Shown here piece by piece: positions 9,884 to 18,241 of a stretch of DNA of 64,000 bases. Location: positions 42,291 through 106,290 of the forward strand of contig JAEWYW010000074.1 of the NCBI GenBank assembly GCA_023458535.1. Direction: 5' to 3'. Under the pieces are notes generated by a model. The model had not been told where the DNA came from, did not search any database, and saw only the letters and a list, made by a program, of their open reading frames with translations. Source of the DNA: Bacteroidota bacterium (GTDB lineage Bacteria; Bacteroidota; Bacteroidia; Flavobacteriales; Weeksellaceae). Numbering within the stretch: the first letter of the stretch is position 1; each line of letters starts with the position of its first letter. The position numbers and the translations under genes are program-made.

Positions 9884-11347
9884 ATGTTTAAAATATTAGA
9901 CCGATATATCGTAAAAACCTTTTTCGGGCCTTTTTTATTTATTTTCAGTGTGTTGTTTTTCATATTTATTGTAAACATCATCTGGATTCAGTTGGGCCAA
10001 TTTATGGGAAAAGGATTGAGCTATTGGCAGATTCTAAAACTTCTCTTTTATTTTGGTGTCACGGTTATCAGTATGGTAATGCCTCTTACCATTTTATTGG
10101 CGAGTATTATGACCTTTGGCGAGTTTGGTGAGAGATACGAACTTGCTGCCATGAAAGCTTCAGGCATATCGCTTACCCGTGTCATGATGCCACTCTTTAT
10201 GGTAACCTGTGTTTTGTCATTTATATTATTCTTGTTTTCGAACAACATCATACCAGATTTTCAGAAGAAGGCTAAGAATATGCTTTACAATATTGCGAGG
10301 ACAAAGCCGGCGTTAAATTTCACTCCTGGACAATTTATTGATCAGATCCCCAGCTATCTTGTAAAGTTTGATAAAATTGATGGTGAAAATGGCGAAAATA
10401 TTGAAGGTGTTTTTATCAGAAAAAAAGCAAGTGTTTACGAAAATCAGCAAACCATCGTTGCACAAAAAGGAAAGTTTGTTCCTGCTGAAAATAAAAACTA
10501 TATAAAATTACTGCTTTTTAAAGGTTACATAATTGAGGATACTTATGCCAGAAAAGGCCCTGAAGCCCGCTTAAAACAACCCGATCAATCGATAAAATTT
10601 GATACCTTGGTTTCGTATTTCGATGTGAGTGAAATCATCAATCAAGCCATAGAAAAGGAACAGATTACGGAAGATTATCGTTTCCAGAGCTACGGTGAAA
10701 TTATCGGCACCATTAAAAAGACGAAAGAAAACAATGATTTGACGTTTACTAATCTCAATAATGAGATGCTTTATCAGGCAGTTTCTGCTCCTTTAAGCAG
10801 TCCAAGTAAAAACCGACCAAAAGTACAGCCTCAAATGCAGGTGAAAATCGATACCATTAAGGGCAATCAAAAAATGGATGTTTATTTAACAGCATATCAA
10901 AAGTTAAATAATCTTTCTACCACATTGGAATCCCGCACGAATGATCTAACACCCAGCATTAAGTATATGAATATGATGGTGATTTACCAGCAGAGAATTT
11001 TGTCCTATTCTTTTACATGTATTATTTTCTTCCTGATTGGTGCCAGTTTAGGCTCTATCATCCGAAAAGGTGGTATGGGTGTGCCAGTAATTGTTGCCAT
11101 CGTTATTTTCATCATTTTCTATGTACTTAATTTAACTATTGAAAATATTTCTTGGAAAGGAAACCTTAATCCTTATTGGGCAGCCTGGATCCCTAATTTA
11201 GTACTCTTTCCTTTTGGTGTATGGCTAACTTATAAGGCGCTGACAGACTCTCAACTCTTCGATGCAGAGAAGTACAAAGCATTCTTCAAACCACTGGTTA
11301 AGAGGTTTTCAAAATCGAAAGAAAAAGAACATACACGATATCAATAA
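9884..11347 (+). CDS. LptF/LptG family permease (LPS export ABC transporter)
   Basis: A 487-residue inner-membrane protein of the YjgP/YjgQ family. Three membrane helices lie at about 12-35, 55-80 and 100-122, a large periplasmic beta-rich domain at about 130-370, and three helices near 375-460. The opening MFKILDRYIVKTFFGPF and the cytoplasmic coupling stretch ELAAMKASGISLTRVM are family hallmarks. With LptB it drives lipopolysaccharide from the inner membrane to the periplasmic bridge. The sequence does not settle whether it is the F or G partner, so no symbol is given. The neighbouring lolA supports an envelope-transport theme. Confidence 0.9.
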   Translation: MFKILDRYIVKTFFGPFLFIFSVLFFIFIVNIIWIQLGQFMGKGLSYWQILKLLFYFGVTVISMVMPLTILLASIMTFGEFGERYELAAMKASGISLTRVMMPLFMVTCVLSFILFLFSNNIIPDFQKKAKNMLYNIARTKPALNFTPGQFIDQIPSYLVKFDKIDGENGENIEGVFIRKKASVYENQQTIVAQKGKFVPAENKNYIKLLLFKGYIIEDTYARKGPEARLKQPDQSIKFDTLVSYFDVSEIINQAIEKEQITEDYRFQSYGEIIGTIKKTKENNDLTFTNLNNEMLYQAVSAPLSSPSKNRPKVQPQMQVKIDTIKGNQKMDVYLTAYQKLNNLSTTLESRTNDLTPSIKYMNMMVIYQQRILSYSFTCIIFFLIGASLGSIIRKGGMGVPVIVAIVIFIIFYVLNLTIENISWKGNLNPYWAAWIPNLVLFPFGVWLTYKALTDSQLFDAEKYKAFFKPLVKRFSKSKEKEHTRYQ

Positions 11348-11380
11348 AAAAAGAGAACCAGTTTTTGGTTCTCTTTTTTT
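11346..11380. terminator. Bidirectional terminator between the LptF/G gene and frr
   Basis: A 15-bp stem (A-run plus GAGAACCA paired with TGGTTCTC plus T-run) over the loop GTTTT. Both flanks are homopolymers, so it can end transcription from either side of this convergent pair. Confidence 0.85.
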
Positions 11381-11398
11381 ATTTTTCAATTGTATCAA

Positions 11399-11953
11399 TT
11401 ATATTTTCAAAATTTCGGCTTCTTTTGTTTTGAAGTGGTCATCACAAAGTTTTACGTACTTGTCTGTAAGCACTTGGATATCCGCCTCAACTCCTTTCAC
11501 CATATCTTCAGATACTCCATCCAGTCTTTTCAGCTCCTTGTGACCGTCTTGTCTTGCATTTCTGATCGTAACTTTTGTTTGCTCAGCCTCTGCTTTAGCT
11601 TGTTTAGCCAAATCTCTTCTTCTCTCCTCAGTTAATGGTGGTACATTTAAAATAATAGTATCTCCATTATTAGAAGGTGCAAAACCTAAATTAGAATTGA
11701 TAATTGCTTTTTCTATCGCTCCAATTGCTCCTCTATCCCAAGGTTGTATAGATATCGTCATAGCATCTGGCACGGAAACGTTTGCAACTTGGTTAAGCGG
11801 TGTTAAAGCTCCGTAATATTCTACCATTACATCTTGCACCATGCTCGTAGAAGCTCTTCCTGCTCTAATTTTTTGAAAAGCATGATCTAAATGTTTCATT
11901 GCAGCTTCCATATCCTGCTTTACCGACTGTACAATTAGGTCTAATTCTTCCAT
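11399..11953 (-). CDS. frr: Ribosome recycling factor
   Basis: A 184-residue cytoplasmic protein of standard length for RRF. The family sequence is clear throughout: the three-helix bundle (HLDHAFQKIRAGRAS; LTEERRRDLAKQAKAEAEQ; VRNARQDGHKEL-like) and the beta domain (YYGALTPLNQVANVSVPD). With EF-G it splits post-termination ribosomes. It lies 78 bases downstream of pyrH on the same strand, the usual pyrH-frr pair, and probably shares its promoter. Confidence 0.97.
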   Translation of the reverse strand: MEELDLIVQSVKQDMEAAMKHLDHAFQKIRAGRASTSMVQDVMVEYYGALTPLNQVANVSVPDAMTISIQPWDRGAIGAIEKAIINSNLGFAPSNNGDTIILNVPPLTEERRRDLAKQAKAEAEQTKVTIRNARQDGHKELKRLDGVSEDMVKGVEADIQVLTDKYVKLCDDHFKTKEAEILKI

Positions 11954-12031
11954 TATATATTTAAAATTTGATAGATTATACGTTCAATGGGTAATGATTG
12001 ATCAACAAATAATATTAATACTACCCTTATA

Positions 12032-12739
12032 TTATAATTTCACTAAAGTTCCAACATTATCTCCCTCCACTATCTTAAGAAGATTTCCTTCTTTATTCAT
12101 ATCAAAAACAATGATTGGAAGGTTGTTTTCGTGGCTTAAAGTAAAAGCTGTCATATCCATTACTTTTAAATTTTTCTCGAAAACTTCGTCAAAAGATAAG
12201 GAATTAAATTTAACTGCATTTTCGTTTTTCTCAGGATCACTGTCGTAAATTCCATCTACACGGGTTCCTTTCAATATTACATCTGCCCCAACTTCTATCG
12301 CTCTTAATGTCGCAGCAGTGTCTGTAGTGAAATAAGGATTCCCGGTACCAGCACCGAAAATAACAACTCTCCCCTTCTCTAAGTGTCTTACAGCGCGTCT
12401 TTTAATAAACGGTTCAGCCACTTTATCCATTTCAATAGCGGATTGTAGACGGGTTTTTATTCCAGCATCTTCCAAAGCTCCTTGCAAAGCCATCCCATTG
12501 ATGACAGTAGCCAACATTCCCATATAATCTCCCTGCACCCTATCCATTCCTTTAGCAGCTCCTGCCACTCCTCTAAAGATATTTCCTCCTCCAATTACTA
12601 TGGCGATTTCGCAACCTTTGTCTACCACTTTTTTTATCTCGGCAGCATATTCTTTCAGTCTTTCATTATCAATCCCGTACTGTCTGTCACCCATTAAGGC
12701 CTCACCGCTTAATTTTAGAAGAATTCTTTTGTATTTCAT
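12032..12739 (-). CDS. pyrH: UMP kinase
   Basis: A 235-residue amino-acid-kinase-fold enzyme that phosphorylates UMP to UDP with ATP, the branch point of pyrimidine nucleotide synthesis. Visible motifs are KLSGEALMG near the N-terminus, GGGNIFRG at about residues 50-57, and [13 protein letters not shown] for nucleotide binding. It has the normal bacterial length. It is the first gene of the pyrH-frr unit, with a -7 box 52 bases upstream of the ATG. Confidence 0.97.
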   Translation of the reverse strand: MKYKRILLKLSGEALMGDRQYGIDNERLKEYAAEIKKVVDKGCEIAIVIGGGNIFRGVAGAAKGMDRVQGDYMGMLATVINGMALQGALEDAGIKTRLQSAIEMDKVAEPFIKRRAVRHLEKGRVVIFGAGTGNPYFTTDTAATLRAIEVGADVILKGTRVDGIYDSDPEKNENAVKFNSLSFDEVFEKNLKVMDMTAFTLSHENNLPIIVFDMNKEGNLLKIVEGDNVGTLVKL

Positions 12740-12791
12740 AATTTTTATTTCGCTAAAGAAGTTTAGTGTTAATTTTTAAAAATTAACTGTG

Positions 12792-12799
12792 CAAATATA
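12792..12799 (-). promoter_or_regulatory. -7 box for pyrH-frr
   Basis: The minus strand reads TATATTTG here, an exact TAnnTTTG match, giving an mRNA leader of roughly 45 bases before pyrH. I see no TTG at -33. Confidence 0.45.
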
Positions 12800-12862
12800 A
12801 TTATAATGAATAGAAAATTCAGTTAAAACATAATATTTAAGATGAAATAATGTATTAAATAT

Positions 12863-12892
12863 TTTGCTGAATCCCAAAAAGAATTATTTTTG
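12863..12892 (+). promoter_or_regulatory. Promoter for porQ
   Basis: TTTG at 12863-12866, an 18-base spacer, then TATTTTTG at 12885-12892: a full Bacteroidota consensus promoter 18 bases before the TTG start codon of porQ. It supports that start. Confidence 0.65.
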
Positions 12893-12910
12893 CAATAAGT
12901 AATAATCATT

Positions 12911-13909
12911 TTGAAGAAAACTGTACTTTTTTCATTTCTATTAGGAAGCATCTACACTTTTGCACAAAGTGGGGAAAATGTTTATCCGTTTTTAAACATT
13001 CCTGTATCTGCAAAGCAAGCAGCACTGGGTGGTGATGCCGTTTCTCTCAGAGATCAGGATGTGGCGATGGCTATCGTAAATCCTTCTCTATTAAATGAAG
13101 ATTCAGACATGCAACTTTCTTTAAATGGAGCAGCATATCTTGCAGATTCTAAATATGGAACCATCGCTTTTGCCAAAGATTTTGAAAATGGGCATATGGC
13201 AACCATTAATGCCAGGTACATGAACTACGGTGATATACCTCGAACAGACGAAAGCGGTATGGAACTGGGAAGTTTTTCCGCATCGGACGTTGCAGTAGGT
13301 TTGGGTTATGCATACCGATTCGAAAAAGACTGGACTATTGGTGGTGGAATCAACTTTATCACATCAAAAATTGACAATTATACTTCCGCAGCAATTTCCG
13401 GTACTGCAGCAGTGAGCTATCATAACAGAAAAAACAAAGAAACGGTAGCTTTGGTCTTTAGGAACTTTGGATATCAGTTCAAATCTTTTAATGGAACAAG
13501 AGAAAATCTTCCTTTCAGAGTAGATTTAGGTTACACCAGAATTATTCCTAATTTCCCAGTAGCCGTTACTATAACGGCACACGACCTTCAGCAACTTGAT
13601 ATTTCAACGGACTATAATAACAACGGACAGGAAGTAGGAATCGGTAGAAAAATTGCTGATCACTTTTCCATTGGTGCAGAAATTTTCCCAGAAAAGCCAT
13701 TCCAAATTCGTTTAGGTTATAATGTAAAAAGAGGAAATGAACTTGCCGTGGTAGATCAAAGAAGTTTTGCTGGTCTTTCCGCTGGTTTTGGTGTGAAGAT
13801 TTCCAGCTTTAAATTAGATTATGCGCACGTTCGCTATCATAACTCTACCAATGTTAATCAGATCGGAATATCGGTAGACTTAAGTGGATTAAAAAGAAAT
13901 ACATTTTAG
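12911..13909 (+). CDS. porQ: Type IX secretion system protein PorQ
   Basis: A 332-residue outer-membrane beta-barrel protein of the PorQ family. It has a signal peptide (hydrophobic residues 4-16, then FAQSG) and the family start of the mature part: YPFLNIPVSAKQAALGG, then alternating beta strands to a C-terminal barrel strand (VNQIGISVDLSG). PorQ works with PorU, PorV and PorZ in the attachment complex that fixes T9SS cargo to the cell surface. The only plausible start is TTG at 12911. No in-frame ATG lies between the promoter and the signal peptide. Its neighbour cmk is common in this family of bacteria. Confidence 0.9.
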   Translation: MKKTVLFSFLLGSIYTFAQSGENVYPFLNIPVSAKQAALGGDAVSLRDQDVAMAIVNPSLLNEDSDMQLSLNGAAYLADSKYGTIAFAKDFENGHMATINARYMNYGDIPRTDESGMELGSFSASDVAVGLGYAYRFEKDWTIGGGINFITSKIDNYTSAAISGTAAVSYHNRKNKETVALVFRNFGYQFKSFNGTRENLPFRVDLGYTRIIPNFPVAVTITAHDLQQLDISTDYNNNGQEVGIGRKIADHFSIGAEIFPEKPFQIRLGYNVKRGNELAVVDQRSFAGLSAGFGVKISSFKLDYAHVRYHNSTNVNQIGISVDLSGLKRNTF

Positions 13910-13966
13910 CAAATACTTCACTAAAAATTCATGCTATAATTCAAAAAAAATCTTGAAATTTGCAGC

Positions 13967-14635
13967 ATGAGAAAACCCATTATTGCCATGGACGGATACT
14001 CTTCAACAGGGAAGAGTTCAATATCCAAAATAATCGCAGAAAAGCTCGGTTTAATTCATCTTGATACAGGTGCACTATACAGAGGTATCACCTATTATGC
14101 ACTTCAGAATTTCTCACAAGATTATGGCGGTATAGACCTTCCACTCTTATTCGAAAATCTTCCTTCTGCCCATCTAGAATTCAGACAACATAAAAACGAA
14201 CTCATATTATATCTTAATAATGTTGATATTTCACAAGAAATACGTCAGCAAAATGTTTCTGAAAACGTGAGTCTCATTGCTAAACAAAAAGAAGTGCGGG
14301 ATTTTCTCTTAAGCACTCAGAGAAATATTGCTGCTAAAGGAGGGGTTATCATGGATGGCCGAGATATCGGAACGGTGGTTCTCCCAAATGCAGACTATAA
14401 ATTTTTCCTGACAGCCAGCATCGAAGAACGTACAAAAAGAAGATACAACGAACTTTTGTGTATGGGTATTGATGTGAGTGAAGAAAGTGTAAAAGAAAAT
14501 TTAATTGCAAGAGACAAAATAGACAGCGAAAGGGAAATTGCTCCTTTAAGACAAGCCGATGATGCGATATTGATTGACAATACCGATTTAACCAAAGATC
14601 AGACTGTAGAAAAAATTATTTCTTACATCCAATAA
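13967..14635 (+). CDS. cmk: Cytidylate kinase
   Basis: A 222-residue P-loop NMP kinase that makes CDP or dCDP from CMP or dCMP. It shows the phosphate-binding loop GYSSTGKSS at residues 9-17, LDTGALYRGITYY for CMP binding, and GRDIGTVVLPNADYKFFLTAS with the following RTKRRYNEL segment of the lid. The length is standard. It follows porQ by 57 bases on the same strand. A TTTG-containing stretch just before the ATG only partly matches a -7 box. Confidence 0.96.
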   Translation: MRKPIIAMDGYSSTGKSSISKIIAEKLGLIHLDTGALYRGITYYALQNFSQDYGGIDLPLLFENLPSAHLEFRQHKNELILYLNNVDISQEIRQQNVSENVSLIAKQKEVRDFLLSTQRNIAAKGGVIMDGRDIGTVVLPNADYKFFLTASIEERTKRRYNELLCMGIDVSEESVKENLIARDKIDSEREIAPLRQADDAILIDNTDLTKDQTVEKIISYIQ

Positions 14636-14748
14636 TAATCTGCTGCAAATGTTAACAATTTTTATAAATTGTACAGCTACTTTGGTACGCAATTAGCATT
14701 AAAACATTACATACAAACAAATTATTTACTAACTAAAAAAAAATTAAA

Positions 14749-15096
14749 ATGTCTAGAAAAGGAAAAAATTCAGCAGGAATCTTAGCAGGTTTATTGGCAG
14801 GTGCAGCAGCAGGTGTAGTTTTAGGTATGCTTTATGCACCAGAAGAAGGAAAAGAAACGAGAAAGAAAATTAAAGATAAAGCTAATGATTTAAAAGATCA
14901 GGCTAAAGATAAATATGGCGAAGTTTCAGACAAAGTAAAAAATGAGTATAACAATATCTCTTCTACTTTTAAGGAAACAGCTAATAATGTTGCACATACT
15001 GTAAAAGATAGCTACGATAAATACAAAGATCAAATTGTAAATAAAACTACAGATGCTATCAAAGATGTTGAAACAGAATTAGATAACCTCAAATAA
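14749..15096 (+). CDS. YtxH domain-containing membrane protein
   Basis: A 115-residue protein: a single glycine/alanine-rich membrane helix (about 9-29, ending MLYAPEEG, the YtxH signature), then a lysine-rich amphipathic tail (KKIKDKANDLKDQAKDKYG) likely to form a long helix or coiled coil. YtxH proteins are small stress-linked envelope proteins of unknown mechanism. It heads a run with the holin-like gene (75 bases on) and the 165-residue gene. A hairpin at 15119-15151 separates it from them. Confidence 0.85.
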   Translation: MSRKGKNSAGILAGLLAGAAAGVVLGMLYAPEEGKETRKKIKDKANDLKDQAKDKYGEVSDKVKNEYNNISSTFKETANNVAHTVKDSYDKYKDQIVNKTTDAIKDVETELDNLK

Positions 15097-15118
15097 GATA
15101 TATAATTCTTAATTTATC

Positions 15119-15151
15119 AAAGGAACTTTACGGTCTAAAGTTCCTTTTTTT
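15119..15151 (+). terminator. Terminator or attenuator after the YtxH gene
   Basis: A 12-bp stem (AAAGGAACTTTA / TAAAGTTCCTTT) over the loop CGGTC, followed by a T run. It lies 20 bases before the next ATG, so it may partly terminate and lower the expression of the two downstream genes. Confidence 0.75.
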
Positions 15152-15171
15152 GTAACTTTAAAAAAAAATAA

Positions 15172-15480
15172 ATGTTTGAAACTCTAAAAGAATACATCTC
15201 CAAGAGAGTAGATTTATTAAAACTTGAGGCTACAGAAAAATCTTCCCTCTTTATGGGGATTATTGCATTTCTTATTATATCTCTTATAGCTTTTAGTTTC
15301 TTTATTATTTTATTTAATTTCGGTATTGCATTTCTTATAGGTGAAGCATTGCACAATGTTTCTTATGGATTTCTTATTGTTGCGGGATTTTACCTTCTTA
15401 TTCTGATATTGGTAATCGCAATGAAAAAGAAAATTAAAAACTTTGTGGCCAACTTTATTATTAAATTTATAAATCACTAG
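15172..15480 (+). CDS. Holin-like membrane protein (phage holin superfamily 3-6 type)
   Basis: A 102-residue protein with a short charged N-terminus (KEYISKRVDLLKLEATEK) and two strong membrane helices at about 23-48 and 56-84. This layout fits the Phage_holin_3_6 (Actinobacteriophage holin III-like) family, which in Bacteroidota is chromosomal and found next to YtxH genes, not in prophages. There is no phage gene nearby, so lysis is unlikely and an envelope-stress role is more plausible. It ends 2 bases before the next gene. Confidence 0.75.
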   Translation: MFETLKEYISKRVDLLKLEATEKSSLFMGIIAFLIISLIAFSFFIILFNFGIAFLIGEALHNVSYGFLIVAGFYLLILILVIAMKKKIKNFVANFIIKFINH

Positions 15481-15482
15481 TT

Positions 15483-15980
15483 ATGGCAGTTAATTTTGAA
15501 AGTTTAGAAGAGCTGAGAAGAAAAAAGAAACTCTTAAGAGACCAGATTGATGATTTAGAAGATTTATTGATATTCAAAGATCCTAAAGAAAGTTTGAGTG
15601 CTTTTACAAATGGAGTTTCTGACGAATTCATCAAAGAAGTGGAAGATGAAGATGGAGATGAGAGATTGGCGTTGAGAACAGATGAAATCTCCAGAAAAAT
15701 AGGAACTGGAATAAAAGATATGTTCTTTAACAAAAATGTGGTAATGGGTTTTGCGGGAACACCTGCTGGAGGGGATTTAGCTGACAGCATTATCAAAATA
15801 GGAACAACTGCTCTGGTCGCCAATTTTGCTCAAAAAATTGTTCGCAGTGGCAACTGGAAAAAACAAATTTTAGGCGTGGCAATTGTCTACTTAGCACCGT
15901 ATGCACTAAGGTTTGTTCGGGAAAAGCTGGAAAACTATCAAAAAAACAGAAGCGTAAGCAGTATGGAACAAATTATATAA
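15483..15980 (+). CDS. Conserved hypothetical protein of the YtxH-holin cassette
   Basis: A 165-residue protein I do not recognise. Residues 5-35 form a charged coiled coil (LEELRRKKKLLRDQIDDLED). An acidic patch lies at 55-62. Weakly hydrophobic stretches occur at about 88-115 and a stronger one at 124-143 (ILGVAIVYLAPYALRFV), so it probably associates with the inner membrane. There is no signal peptide. The 2-base gap to the holin-like gene indicates one transcript and probably coupled translation. It likely acts with that protein. Confidence 0.6.
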   Translation: MAVNFESLEELRRKKKLLRDQIDDLEDLLIFKDPKESLSAFTNGVSDEFIKEVEDEDGDERLALRTDEISRKIGTGIKDMFFNKNVVMGFAGTPAGGDLADSIIKIGTTALVANFAQKIVRSGNWKKQILGVAIVYLAPYALRFVREKLENYQKNRSVSSMEQII

Positions 15981-15983
15981 ACT

Positions 15984-16012
15984 AAAAGCCGTAAAATAAT
16001 TTTACGGCTTTT
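15984..16012 (+). terminator. Terminator ending the YtxH-holin cassette
   Basis: A perfect 13-bp stem (AAAAGCCGTAAAA / TTTTACGGCTTTT) with loop TAA and a T run after it, four bases beyond the stop codon. Confidence 0.85.
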
Positions 16013-16079
16013 TTTATAACAGCTTATTAATAAATAACATTTTGTTGCGTTCTCGACTGAGCAATTAATAATGATAAAT

Positions 16080-16400
16080 CTACTTACAGAACCTAGTCTG
16101 GAATCTTCTTTTAAACTCCTCTTTAAACTGGTCTTTATCATCTAATTTATTATCGCAACTGTCAGTATTCATTCCCATTTTACGACTTCTACCACAGCCC
16201 TTGCCCACTCTAAAACCTCCAAATAGAATTTTACTCAATACAAAAATCCCCATTGCCTGCCAATAACTGACCTTTTTTACCCCTATAATGTCGGGCAGCA
16301 GTATATTCCAAAGCCACATCACAATAGCTGCGATGCCAAAAAAGCAGAGAATAGGAAACAGAATAAAATAGGGTTTTCTTTTAATGATATGTTTGTTCAT
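16080..16400 (-). CDS. Small membrane protein downstream of a sigma factor
   Basis: A 106-residue protein with two hydrophobic helices (about 11-35 and 45-60), followed by a basic, cysteine-containing tail (VGKGCGRSRKMG) and a charged C-terminus rich in K, D, E and R. It begins 9 bases after the sigma factor gene and must be co-transcribed with it. Membrane proteins in this position are often anti-sigma factors or sigma-controlled accessories, but I see no known anti-sigma domain. That role is inference from position. Confidence 0.6.
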   Translation of the reverse strand: MNKHIIKRKPYFILFPILCFFGIAAIVMWLWNILLPDIIGVKKVSYWQAMGIFVLSKILFGGFRVGKGCGRSRKMGMNTDSCDNKLDDKDQFKEEFKRRFQTRFCK

Positions 16401-16409
16401 TGTTGTTAC

Positions 16410-16988
16410 TTAAAAATTTAGTTCTTCATACAGCATTCTCATTTTTTGTCGAAGATGCTTCACGGCATATTGTTTTCTGCTGATGATGGTTTTGATATTT
16501 TCTCCATGTTCGTCAGCAATCTGCTGTAGTGTTTTGTCGTTGAGTTCGTTATCTACATAAACTATTCTCTGCTTTTCTGGAAGTTCATCCAAGGCATCGA
16601 AAAATTTTTTCCAAATCTCATCTTTAAACATTTTCAACTCAGGATTTTCGCTGTCGTCCAACAGTAAAACTTCTTTAATAGAAAATTCTCCATCTTCATT
16701 TTCGTAGGTAAAATCCTCCAGATTTTCAGTTTTCTTCTTTCTGTAACTATCGGTTATTTTATTGGCAGTGACCCGATAAAGCCATCCACCAACGTTCACC
16801 ACCTCAGAAATGTTGGTAAGATTACTGAACTGATACCACACCTCCTGCAAAATATCCTCTGCATCTTCGGTGTTTTTTACTTTCGGACGAATATAAGACA
16901 TCAGTTTTCCTCCGTAATTGATTACGGCTTGCGAAATTATATTTTCTTTTTCCTGATGGGACATTATGACGTTGTGAGCAATCTCCAT
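16410..16988 (-). CDS. RNA polymerase sigma factor, sigma-70 family (ECF type)
   Basis: A 192-residue protein with sigma regions 2 and 4 only. Region 2 includes NTEDAEDILQEVW (binds the core polymerase) and a -10-reading segment GGWLYRVTANKITDSYRK. Region 4 is a helix-turn-helix (LPEKQRIVYV...TLQQIADEHGENIKTIISRKQYAVKHL). The linker carries an acidic insert at about 88-110. The start may be the ATG at 16988 or the one at 16964 (MSHQEKE), and nothing decides between them. It forms an operon with the small membrane protein downstream. The regulon is unknown. Confidence 0.88.
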   Translation of the reverse strand: MEIAHNVIMSHQEKENIISQAVINYGGKLMSYIRPKVKNTEDAEDILQEVWYQFSNLTNISEVVNVGGWLYRVTANKITDSYRKKKTENLEDFTYENEDGEFSIKEVLLLDDSENPELKMFKDEIWKKFFDALDELPEKQRIVYVDNELNDKTLQQIADEHGENIKTIISRKQYAVKHLRQKMRMLYEELNF

Positions 16989-17099
16989 ACAAATATGACG
17001 ATTGTGATGATCTTTTTACTTTAAAGTTTCATAAATTTTACAAAAAAATCGGAAAGAAATTATCTTCCCGATTGATATTTAGATAATAGCTGCAAAAAA

Positions 17100-17540
17100 T
17101 TATTGCTCTGAAAGTTTTTTAACAATTTCTAAACCTTTGTGAAAGCTATTGTTCATCATATCCACATAGTTTTTTTCTGTTTGTATTTCCACATGAAGTT
17201 TATTCACATTATCTTCCATAGGAATTATAAAATATTTTTCGAAAGCACCACTCCACTGTTTTACCTCCATGCTTTCTGTATCTTCCTTGCCATTGCTGTA
17301 GTTCCCCAAATGCTTAAAAACAACTTGCGTTGGCTCTTCGAAACTGTCTATCGTGGAAACCATGCCTTCATTATTGCCATCTAAAAAATAAGTTTTACCA
17401 TCCACCTTCCAATCCGACTCTATATGTGATCCTTCACAAAAAGGTTTTGTCCAAACTGGATAAGTTTCCGGACTCCAAAGAACATTCCAAATTTTTTCTT
17501 TGGGTGCATCTATTATAATTTCAAATGATAGTGTTTCCAT
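17100..17540 (-). CDS. SRPBCC domain (START-like) protein
   Basis: A 146-residue cytoplasmic protein of the AHSA1/SRPBCC helix-grip fold: the opening strand FEIIIDAPKEKIWNVLW, a mid-protein hydrophobic cavity region and a long C-terminal helix (FHKGLEIVKKLSEQ). Such proteins bind hydrophobic small molecules, and no ligand can be predicted. It is clearly related in sequence to the gene at 25525-25953 (shared KEKxWxxLW, YExDxK, NGMxxxx positions), so the two are paralogues. It lies next to another, more distant SRPBCC gene. Confidence 0.82.
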   Translation of the reverse strand: METLSFEIIIDAPKEKIWNVLWSPETYPVWTKPFCEGSHIESDWKVDGKTYFLDGNNEGMVSTIDSFEEPTQVVFKHLGNYSNGKEDTESMEVKQWSGAFEKYFIIPMEDNVNKLHVEIQTEKNYVDMMNNSFHKGLEIVKKLSEQ

Positions 17541-17602
17541 GCCTGTCTTTATTAATGATGATATGTTTTTAGCAATTGTTTATCAGCTAAATTTTTGCTG
17601 AA

Positions 17603-18016
17603 TTAATTTTGCTCTACATATTTGTGGAAATTATTCAGAATATTGTACCAACCTTCACGCTGCATTTCGCGGGATGTATTTCCTTCAGGCTCGTAAATCT
17701 GAACGATTTTGGTGGTAGTTTCATCCAATTTTTCGAATGTAACATCTACTTTTCTACCATCATCCAAGTGATAGTTAATTTTTCTAAGAGGCTCTATTTC
17801 ATCGAACGTTCCTTTGTAATCAAAACCAAAACCTTTGTTTTTCATCTCCATTCTATAAAGAAATCTTCCGCCCACTTTAAAGTCGTTTTCTGCTTTTACG
17901 CATTCCCACGAAGAATTAAGAATGTTCCATTTAAGGATATGTTTAGAAGTGATGAAATAATCCCACACCTTTTCTATAGGCTTTAAAATAGTAATGTCGA
18001 TAACAATAGGTTCCAT
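17603..18016 (-). CDS. SRPBCC family protein (AHSA1-like)
   Basis: A 137-residue protein with the SRPBCC start (IDITILKPIEKVWDYFITSKHILKW) and a C-terminal helix (REGWYNILNNFHKYVEQ). The AHSA1-type signature W near residue 27 and the GGRFLYRMEMKNKG hairpin fit ligand-binding START-like proteins. Function unknown. It precedes the SRPBCC gene at 17100 by 62 bases on the same strand and is probably co-transcribed with it. Confidence 0.82.
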   Translation of the reverse strand: MEPIVIDITILKPIEKVWDYFITSKHILKWNILNSSWECVKAENDFKVGGRFLYRMEMKNKGFGFDYKGTFDEIEPLRKINYHLDDGRKVDVTFEKLDETTTKIVQIYEPEGNTSREMQREGWYNILNNFHKYVEQN

Positions 18017-18212
18017 AATTTATTTTTTAATGTTTTCTAGACTTAAAATTGTAAGCCTTAAGGTAAGACTTTTTTTGTTAAGAAATATTCTAAAAGAATA
18101 ATTGATGACTTTTCAGTACAAATTAATGTCCAAATTAAATTTAAGAATGTAGATTTATCAGTATTTAACAAGTTTTACGAAAATCAGTTATGATCTTTTT
18201 CCTCTAAATAAC

Positions 18213-18220
18213 TATATTTG
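18213..18220 (+). promoter_or_regulatory. -7 box upstream of the CNNM/CBS gene
   Basis: TATATTTG, an exact TAnnTTTG match. It overlaps an upstream in-frame TTG at 18218, so translation must begin downstream of it. This supports the ATG at 18242. Confidence 0.5.
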
Positions 18221-18241
18221 TTAAAATCACGTCTAACACGC

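Noticed and set aside
15172..15480. Holin-like gene as a sign of a prophage
   Set aside because: No phage structural, integrase or lysis gene is nearby, and this family is commonly chromosomal beside YtxH genes in Bacteroidota.
18218..18241. Eight-residue N-terminal extension of the CNNM/CBS protein from a TTG
   Set aside because: The TTG is part of a TATATTTG -7 box, so it would lie before the transcript start. ATG at 18242 is preferred.
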